Of a stretch of 8,096 bases of DNA, positions 1 through 4,809 are shown piece by piece. Under the pieces are notes generated by a model that had not been told where the DNA came from, did no database searches, and was given only the letters and a program-made list of their open reading frames with translations. Numbering within the stretch: position 1 is the first letter of the stretch; each line of letters starts with the position of its first letter. This DNA is from JBPEXY01 sp052031065 (GTDB taxonomy: Bacteria > Pseudomonadota > Gammaproteobacteria > Immundisolibacterales > Immundisolibacteraceae), in contig JBPEXY010000077.1 of assembly GCA_052031065.1 (NCBI GenBank), positions 1 through 8,096 on the forward strand. Direction: 5' to 3'. The position numbers were made by a program, and so were the translations under genes.

Positions 1-416
1 CTGCACCGGTAATCAGCCTGAGTTATTTCGAAGCGGATGCCTACGCGCGCTGGAGCGGACAGCGACTGCCTACCGAATTTGAATGGGAACACGCGGCGCA
101 ACAACTGCCCGTAAACGGCAACCTGCTCGACTCATCGGCCCTGACCAGCCAGCCGGCACCACCCGGTTCCGGTTTGAAGCAGATGTTTGGTGACGCGTGG
201 GAATGGACTGCCTCTCCCTACGCTGCCTTTCCCGGTTTCGCGACAGCCGCCGGCGCGGTTGGCGAGTACAACGGCAAATTCATGTGCAACCAGCTGGTTC
301 TTAAAGGGGGGTCTTTTGCCACCCCGACTGACCATATTCGAGCCAGTTACCGTAACTTCTTTCCCGCAGATGCCCGCTGGCAGTTTTCCGGCCTGCGGCT
401 GGCCCGAGGAGCCTGA
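1..416 (+). CDS. egtB: Ergothioneine biosynthesis sulfoxide synthase EgtB, C-terminal part (5' truncated by window)
   Basis: EgtB is a non-haem iron enzyme that uses oxygen to join hercynine to a thiol donor (cysteine or γ-glutamylcysteine), giving the sulfoxide precursor of ergothioneine. Only the last 137 residues are visible (frame starts at base 3), and they belong to the C-terminal formylglycine-generating-enzyme-like (FGE/SUMF1) domain. Visible signatures are SYFEADAYARWSGQRLPTE (residues 7-25), GDAWEWTASPY (63-73), GEYNGKFMCNQLVLKGG (87-103) and RNFFPADARWQFSGLRLA (117-134). The GEYNGKFMCNQ and RNFFPxxxRWQFSGxRLA blocks separate EgtB from generic FGE-like proteins. The DinB-like N-terminal domain with the iron ligands lies outside the window. 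The thiol donor cannot be decided from this fragment. The TGA stop at 414-416 lies 7 bases before egtD, which fits co-translation. Confidence 0.93.
   Translation, partial: APVISLSYFEADAYARWSGQRLPTEFEWEHAAQQLPVNGNLLDSSALTSQPAPPGSGLKQMFGDAWEWTASPYAAFPGFATAAGAVGEYNGKFMCNQLVLKGGSFATPTDHIRASYRNFFPADARWQFSGLRLARGA
406..411 (+). promoter_or_regulatory. Ribosome binding site for egtD (GAGGAG)
   Basis: A GAGGAG purine core lies inside the last codons of egtB, 12 bases before the ATG at 424. The spacing is a little long, but no other ATG or GTG in this frame matches the EgtD N-terminus. It supports the 424 start over the in-frame codons further upstream, which would read through egtB sequence. Confidence 0.55.
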
Positions 417-423
417 ACCAGCG

Positions 424-1398
424 ATGGATGCGACCACATTACCTTCATTGGAGTTGATTGATCTGGAACCAGAGCTTGAGGATTTTCGCCAGGCAGTTGT
501 CGATGGTTTGAGTCAGGCGCCGCAAAAGACCCTGCCGTGCAAATTTTTCTACGACGCCAGGGGTTCAAAGCTATTCGACCAGATCTGCAAACTGGAAGAG
601 TACTATCCGACACGCACCGAAATTGCGATTCTGGAATCTTGTGCCGACGAAATTGCCGAGCTGATCGGCCCCGGACGGCTGCTGGTTGAGTACGGCAGTG
701 GCAGCAGTCTGAAGATTCGCATCCTGCTCGACCACCTCAATCTGAGCGCTTATATGCCGCTGGATATCTCCCGCGACCACCTGCTGCAGTCAGCAGGACA
801 AATTGCCAAGGATTATCCCGATCTTGAGGTGATTCCAGTCTGTGCCGACTATAGCCAGCTTACGGATCTTCCGACCTATGATGGCGCTAGCGGACTGCGC
901 AAAGTCGGTTTCTTTCCGGGCTCCAGTATCGGCAATTTCAGCCGCGCAGAAGCTGCTGAATTTCTACGCAATGTTGCCAGACAACTACAACCGGGAGATG
1001 GCTTCGTGGTCGGCGTCGATCTAAAAAAGGACCGACAGATACTCACCGCAGCCTACAATGATGCTGCGGGAATCACCGCCGCCTTTAACCTGAATCTCCT
1101 GAACCGGATTGACCGGGAACTGGATGCCAGCCTCGATGTCGAGGGTTTTCACCACAAAGCCCATTACAACGAGGAGATGGGTCGTGTCGAGATGCACCTG
1201 ATCAGCTGCGACGACCAGCAGATACAGGTTGGTAACTCAGAATTTGATCTTGCCGCCAACGAAACCATTCATACGGAAAATTCGCACAAGTATGACATCG
1301 ATGAATTCCAGCACCTGGCGAGCCAGTCGGGATTCAACCCGGTAAAGGTCTGGACCGATGCCAACCGCTGGTTCAGTGTCCACTACCTGGAGCGTTGA
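424..1398 (+). CDS. egtD: L-histidine Nα-methyltransferase EgtD (ergothioneine biosynthesis)
   Basis: EgtD transfers three methyl groups from S-adenosylmethionine to the α-amino group of histidine, making hercynine, the substrate of EgtB. The 324-residue length is close to the characterised mycobacterial enzyme (about 320). Seen in the sequence: CKFFYDARGSKLFDQIC (39-55), EYYPTRTE (59-66), the SAM-loop LLVEYGSGSSLK (86-97), FFPGSSIGNF (163-172), DLKKD (199-203), GFHHKAHYNEEMGRVEMHL (241-259), TENSHKYDIDEF (284-295) and the C-terminal WFSVHYL (316-322). N171, Y211, E285 and S287 sit at the places expected for the histidine-binding residues N166, Y206, E282 and S284 of the mycobacterial enzyme. 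The ATG at 424 is chosen because upstream in-frame sequence overlaps egtB and is not EgtD-like. It is cytosolic and appears intact. Its 3' end overlaps the next gene by about 40 bases. Confidence 0.95.
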   Translation: MDATTLPSLELIDLEPELEDFRQAVVDGLSQAPQKTLPCKFFYDARGSKLFDQICKLEEYYPTRTEIAILESCADEIAELIGPGRLLVEYGSGSSLKIRILLDHLNLSAYMPLDISRDHLLQSAGQIAKDYPDLEVIPVCADYSQLTDLPTYDGASGLRKVGFFPGSSIGNFSRAEAAEFLRNVARQLQPGDGFVVGVDLKKDRQILTAAYNDAAGITAAFNLNLLNRIDRELDASLDVEGFHHKAHYNEEMGRVEMHLISCDDQQIQVGNSEFDLAANETIHTENSHKYDIDEFQHLASQSGFNPVKVWTDANRWFSVHYLER

Positions 1399-1849
1399 CC
1401 CACTTCCCTGGGCCAGCGCCACGCCAACACAAATTGCGGTTGCCGGCCTGCAACCACAACTACGGCGAAACCACAGCAACGGCTATCACCGCCTGCTAAG
1501 AGAGACCCCTTCTGACGACAGTGCAACAGACAAACCTGCGCGGGAACGGCCGATTCGCTGCCGCTCCTGTTCAGCGGTGGTCACCTACCAGCAGTTCCGC
1601 ACCGAGATAGCGGGTAGCCATACCCATCAGGTAACCAATCCGCAGGGAGTAGAGTTTGTAATCAGCTGTTTTTCCACAGCGGACGGGTGTCTACCGGTGG
1701 GCCAGCCTTATCGGCGCCACAGCTGGTTCCGCGGCTACCAGTGGCAGGTTGCCCACTGCCGCCAGTGTGGTGCTCAGCTCGGCTGGTTTTTCAGCGATGG
1801 CCCCACGAACCCACTCTACGCGCTGATTATTAACCGCCTACAGCACTGA
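1358..1849 (+). CDS. Cereblon-like CULT-domain protein (bacterial thalidomide-binding-domain homologue)
   Basis: This 163-residue protein has a C-terminal CULT domain (about 66-146), the β-tent fold shared by eukaryotic cereblon and small bacterial proteins such as the Magnetospirillum CULT protein. Two zinc-type pairs are visible: C68/C71 (CRSC) and C134/C137 (CRQC). The ligand-cage tryptophans are W123 (in HSWFRGYQW), W129 and W143 (in LGWFF). N94-P95, H121-S122 and F145 also match human N351-P352, H378-S379 and F402, with identical spacing from N94 to the end of the domain. In studied members this pocket binds uridine, cyclic imides and thalidomide; the native bacterial ligand is not established. 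Residues 1-65 are unfamiliar and low in motifs. The only ATG/GTG codons in frame before the domain are 1358 and 1376, both inside egtD; AAAGG at 1344-1348 could serve 1358. No signal peptide is seen, so it is probably cytosolic. Confidence 0.88.
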   Translation: MPTAGSVSTTWSVDPLPWASATPTQIAVAGLQPQLRRNHSNGYHRLLRETPSDDSATDKPARERPIRCRSCSAVVTYQQFRTEIAGSHTHQVTNPQGVEFVISCFSTADGCLPVGQPYRRHSWFRGYQWQVAHCRQCGAQLGWFFSDGPTNPLYALIINRLQH

Positions 1850-1865
1850 CAGGGAGCTGACGGCG

Positions 1866-2951
1866 CTACCAGGCCTCCATAACGGCATCGAGCGGAAACT
1901 CCAACCCAACCCGCTGCCAGACTTCTGTGACTCGCCTGACCGCCGGTTCGGCAATCTCAAACCAGGCGGGGTGACGATCCCGCTTGTCAAAGACCTTGAA
2001 CTCTTCCGGCTCCAGTCCACTTTGAAACCGGTTTTGAAAACTCTGTGAGGTGGACATCATGCGCTCACGGCCATAGGGAACAATATCGATACTGCGATTG
2101 GCACTGAGGCCGGTCGTCGCCACATAGTAATGGTACTGCTCCCAGTAGCGTAGATAGGCGTCAAAGTAATCCAGGCCGGCGATCTCTTCACGGTTCATAC
2201 CAGTGTATTCAAGATCACGCCGAACCCACTCCTCAATATTTCCACGCACGGCAAACTTACCGTTGTCCGGATATCCCCCGGACTTTTCATAGGTTGAGAT
2301 ACAGGAGGATACCGGATGACGCACCGTCAGAATATGTTCCACAGATTCACCGAGAATCCGGTGAAAAAAACCACCCGCATAGGAACCCTTGAGCAACTTC
2401 TTCGGCACAATGATTTTTCCGGTGTGCGGCTTGGCTGAGCCGAAAAACATCTCCACCATAGTGAGATATTCCGCCATGGTCTGCAGACTGCTGATCCAGC
2501 TGTTGACACCCTGTTCAAATCGAAACGGTGAAGCCTCAGGGAAGCCATCGTGCGCTATCACGTTAGGAACCTTTTCCGGGTCATAACCTAACGCCCGGTA
2601 TAGCTCCTTGGTGAGATAGGAGCCGCCGTGACGTGGCACACCAATAATATTGATAAAGTGGAACCGAAACTGGATATCCCGAATCGCGTTTGTATCACCG
2701 GTAAGCAGTGCAACTAACAGCTCGTAAGCCCGCTTCACTTTCTGTTGGCCGGCTTCCGATTCAATTACCAGCTTGGCATTCTCAGCCGCCCGCTGAACCA
2801 CCTCGCGCTGCTCGGTACTCAGCTCCTCGCTAAGCTGGTCATGCCACTTGGCGTCACCAAAGCTCTCGCCACTCAGCGCCTGGCGGAGAAAATCGACAAA
2901 AACCGGCGAAACCGGCAACTGCCGGTCAGTAAGCCGAATATCTACGCCCAC
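1866..2951 (-). CDS. PAPS-dependent sulfotransferase family protein
   Basis: The protein is 361 residues and fits the P-loop-like sulfotransferase fold, which moves sulfate from 3'-phosphoadenosine-5'-phosphosulfate to a hydroxyl or amine of a glycan, protein or small molecule. A 5'-phosphosulfate-binding loop is seen as IIGVPRHGGSYLTKEL (102-117), and a 3'-phosphate-binding motif as TVRHPVSSCISTYEKSGG (209-226), with R211 and S219 in the usual places. VPYGRERMM (291-299) resembles the late strand-loop segment of the family. About 95 residues precede the core and are charged and helical-looking. The loop has RHGG instead of the common K/R-SGT, so the family is clear but the subtype is not. 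The GTG start is favoured by a strong GGAGG five bases upstream. It is the last gene of the minus-strand string, 67 bases after the SapC-family gene. The acceptor is unknown; a surface polymer is a contextual guess. No signal peptide is seen. Confidence 0.8.
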   Translation of the reverse strand: MGVDIRLTDRQLPVSPVFVDFLRQALSGESFGDAKWHDQLSEELSTEQREVVQRAAENAKLVIESEAGQQKVKRAYELLVALLTGDTNAIRDIQFRFHFINIIGVPRHGGSYLTKELYRALGYDPEKVPNVIAHDGFPEASPFRFEQGVNSWISSLQTMAEYLTMVEMFFGSAKPHTGKIIVPKKLLKGSYAGGFFHRILGESVEHILTVRHPVSSCISTYEKSGGYPDNGKFAVRGNIEEWVRRDLEYTGMNREEIAGLDYFDAYLRYWEQYHYYVATTGLSANRSIDIVPYGRERMMSTSQSFQNRFQSGLEPEEFKVFDKRDRHPAWFEIAEPAVRRVTEVWQRVGLEFPLDAVMEAW

Positions 2952-2956
2952 AGTTT

Positions 2957-2961
2957 CCTCC
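2957..2961 (-). promoter_or_regulatory. Strong ribosome binding site (GGAGG) for the sulfotransferase gene
   Basis: On the minus strand GGAGG is followed by AAACT and then GTG, a near-ideal five-base spacing. This decides the GTG start at 2951 in spite of the non-ATG codon. A run of seven T residues just upstream on the minus strand (2966-2972) is not preceded by a usable hairpin, so it is not called a terminator. Confidence 0.7.
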
Positions 2962-3018
2962 GTTTAAAAAAACCACCCGCGCCCGGCCAAACAGCTCCAT
3001 TAATCATCGCTACAGCCA

Positions 3019-3759
3019 CTATTGTATGGTCCGGTTACCATCAACCGGTGCGGTACGATCCACCAGGCGGGCAAAATTATTCAACGATGCCAGATGTAGA
3101 TAAAGACGAGCCAGGTCACCCCGCCCCATCATCTCCTGAATGACATCCGCAGGCAGTTCATTGAGCTTCTGTTCCACCACACGGTACATGCTCTGCAGAT
3201 TATATTTTTCGCCGTTCTTGAGCACCGCCTGGGCCTGGAACGGTTCGAGCAGATCGAGATCATCCAGAGCACGACATAACCTTGTCGTCTGCTGCCTGGC
3301 CACCTCCATATCATTGATCAGCTTTTCAACGCCCTGCCACACTGGAGTCGGCTCACCCTGGTGATCAAAAAGCGGGCTGTCGCCAGATTCCAGCGCCGCC
3401 TCATCGACACAAATCACCGCACGCACATTGCCATCCTGCTGGCGGGCTTCAGCAACGGTAAAAGGGTACCTCCTGACATAGGCAGGCACATAAACATCCT
3501 GTTGCCAGCAGCCACTATCATCAACAAACAGATTGGTGCCGCTGCTCAGCGCAGTGACAATCATCGGGACATAGACCTCCGTGGCAGCGTCACGTACGAA
3601 AACCAGCGGATAGTCCCGACAGGCCAGTACAAACTCCGGTGCTGTCACAAAGACCGCATTCAGCGAAGCGCCAAACGGCAAGTTGCGGCGCAGAGACAGG
3701 CCCTTGTGCTGTTCCTTGTCGAACAGAACCAGCGACTCATACCCAGGAGGAAGTGTCAT
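3019..3759 (-). CDS. SapC family protein
   Basis: The 246-residue protein matches the SapC family, named after a protein linked to the Campylobacter surface layer and common in marine proteobacteria. Recognisable features, in order: a short N-terminal segment YESLVLFDKEQHKGLSL; the ACRDYPLVFVRD strand (about residues 47-58); SSGTNLFVDDSGCWQQDVYVP (about 73-93, conserved core NLFVD...YVPAYVRRYPF); and a helical C-terminal half. The length is normal for the family. Biochemical function is not established; genes of this type are often found beside tryptophan-halogenase, cupin-like or sulfotransferase genes. The start is ambiguous: ATG at 3759 has GGAG 12 bases upstream, whereas the in-frame TTG at 3765 has the same GGAG (plus-strand 3772-3775) at six bases. 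ATG is listed; TTG would add two residues. No signal peptide is seen. It sits between fecR and the sulfotransferase gene on the same strand. Confidence 0.82.
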   Translation of the reverse strand: MTLPPGYESLVLFDKEQHKGLSLRRNLPFGASLNAVFVTAPEFVLACRDYPLVFVRDAATEVYVPMIVTALSSGTNLFVDDSGCWQQDVYVPAYVRRYPFTVAEARQQDGNVRAVICVDEAALESGDSPLFDHQGEPTPVWQGVEKLINDMEVARQQTTRLCRALDDLDLLEPFQAQAVLKNGEKYNLQSMYRVVEQKLNELPADVIQEMMGRGDLARLYLHLASLNNFARLVDRTAPVDGNRTIQ

Positions 3760-3811
3760 TTCCAAGAAAAACTCCAGCAGACGTCCTGCCCCACATTGGG
3801 TAACAGAGATG

Positions 3812-3830
3812 CAAATTTAGAGCGAATTTG
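3812..3830. repeat. AT-rich inverted repeat in the fecR-sapC gap
   Basis: CAAATT (3812-3817) and AATTTG (3825-3830) form a perfect 6-base inverted repeat around a 7-base spacer, about 50-70 bases upstream of the SapC-family gene on the minus strand. It could be a protein-binding site or a weak hairpin. No convincing -35/-10 pair was found beside it. A chance match in AT-rich intergenic DNA is quite possible. Confidence 0.25.
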
Positions 3831-3843
3831 ATTAACCGAAGCG

Positions 3844-3856
3844 AGCCTACCAGGCT
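3844..3856 (-). repeat. Short hairpin just after the fecR stop codon
   Basis: AGCCT and AGGCT (5-base stem) flank a three-base loop, beginning about 11 bases after the TAA of the fecR-like gene on the minus strand. No U-tract follows on that strand, so it is not a standard intrinsic terminator. It may slow 3' decay of the upstream message or may be fortuitous. Confidence 0.25.
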
Positions 3857-3867
3857 TCAAAATGCGC

Positions 3868-4809
3868 TTAATCGCAGCCGGGATCGGGCAAACTGAGTAG
3901 TCGCGGTTTGATCTTCAATGGTTGGGGTGCGCCTCCAACCAGCGGCACGTAAACCGACTCACCCGCATCGACCACCGCGCTTTCACCACCACTGCTTACC
4001 ACCGTAGACCCCTGGTCGGTCGAAGTGTATAGCCCATCGGGCATATTGACACAATCCCCGGCACAGAACAGCGCGGAAAAATCGGTACCGCGTATGCCGA
4101 TGGTGGCCATCGGTGTCGCCACGCGATAAGCCTCTTTGTTAGTCTGTCCGATTGCACCGGTAACCGTACGAAAACCACCCTTGACCAGGCGCAAGAGACT
4201 TCTGTCAGAATCACTATTCCCCTGGTACTGATAGTCTTCGATCTGCAGTCGGCTACGCGGCCTCAACAGCATAGTCGCCCCATCACTGTAGCGAACGCGC
4301 ATAAAACTGCCCGGACCGGTGGTGACCGTATCGCCATCAAAAACCTGCCCACCTTTGGTCAGCTCGCGAACATCTCCCTCTGCTGTCGCTGCGGTCGCTC
4401 TACCTTTGGTATAGAGCACCCGCCCGGCGGCGGCTGTCTGCGCCTCAGAATCTGAATCTTGCACTATTTTTCTACCCGAATCCGCCACAGATTTAGCAGC
4501 CGACGGCGTAGATGGAACGGTTTCTTGTCTGGCTAAGGCCTCAGTATCTGGAATCGCCAACACAACACCAGCGAACATTCGGTTAGGGTCACCGTCGGCA
4601 AAGGCATGGGGATTGGCACGGACAATACTCGCCATCATCGCTACGCGATCAGCACGACTCTCGGGCAACAATTGACGAACAATTCCTGACAGCGATTCTC
4701 CTTTTCGCACCTCCCAAAGCTCAGGGTCAGCAAAGCTAGCCACCGGAGTAACCAGAAGAACCACCAGCAGCAAGGCGAATGCACTCTTAATCAAGTCGCA
4801 GCGCATCAT
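3868..4809 (-). CDS. Exported FecR-domain protein with FimV-like LysM module
   Basis: The 313-residue protein starts with a signal peptide (MMRC-D-LIK, hydrophobic residues 10-24, likely cut after ASFA at 27), so it should act in the periplasm. Residues about 30-88 form a LysM/FimV-N-terminal-like module: LWEVRKGESLSGIVRQLLP, then RANPHAF and FAGVVLAIP; such modules bind peptidoglycan. A variable linker (90-127) leads to a FecR domain (about 128-290) with GRVLYTKGRATA, LTKGGQVFDGDTVTTGPGS, VRYSDGATMLLRPRSRLQIE and ATPMATIGIRGTDFSA (231-246). It lacks the cytoplasmic/transmembrane part of iron-signalling FecR regulators, so a sigma-regulator role is unlikely. C249/C253 could form a disulfide; C312 is next to the C-terminus. 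The ATG at 4809 overlaps the upstream TGA as ATGA, with GGAG five bases before it; a second ATG follows directly at 4806, and an in-frame GTG two codons upstream is less likely. Coupling to the giant surface-protein gene suggests an envelope-anchoring or assembly role. Confidence 0.85.
   Translation of the reverse strand: MMRCDLIKSAFALLLVVLLVTPVASFADPELWEVRKGESLSGIVRQLLPESRADRVAMMASIVRANPHAFADGDPNRMFAGVVLAIPDTEALARQETVPSTPSAAKSVADSGRKIVQDSDSEAQTAAAGRVLYTKGRATAATAEGDVRELTKGGQVFDGDTVTTGPGSFMRVRYSDGATMLLRPRSRLQIEDYQYQGNSDSDRSLLRLVKGGFRTVTGAIGQTNKEAYRVATPMATIGIRGTDFSALFCAGDCVNMPDGLYTSTDQGSTVVSSGGESAVVDAGESVYVPLVGGAPQPLKIKPRLLSLPDPGCD

Noticed and set aside
187..423. In-frame upstream extension of egtD (403-residue reading)
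   Set aside because: The extra 79 residues lie wholly in another frame of egtB, show no EgtD similarity, and the family N-terminus fits the ATG at 424.
2964..3000. Possible intrinsic terminator (GC-rich stretch then seven T on the minus strand)
   Set aside because: The GC-rich part is not self-complementary enough to form a stem, and the T-run leads straight into the ribosome binding site of the next gene.
2745..3143. Plus-strand open frame spanning the sapC-sulfotransferase gap
   Set aside because: It runs antisense through two well-supported genes and has no recognisable domain or ribosome binding site.
3868..4809. FecR-type transmembrane iron-siderophore sigma regulator
   Set aside because: It has a cleavable signal peptide and a LysM-like part instead of a cytoplasmic anti-sigma region, and no ECF sigma factor or TonB receptor gene is nearby.
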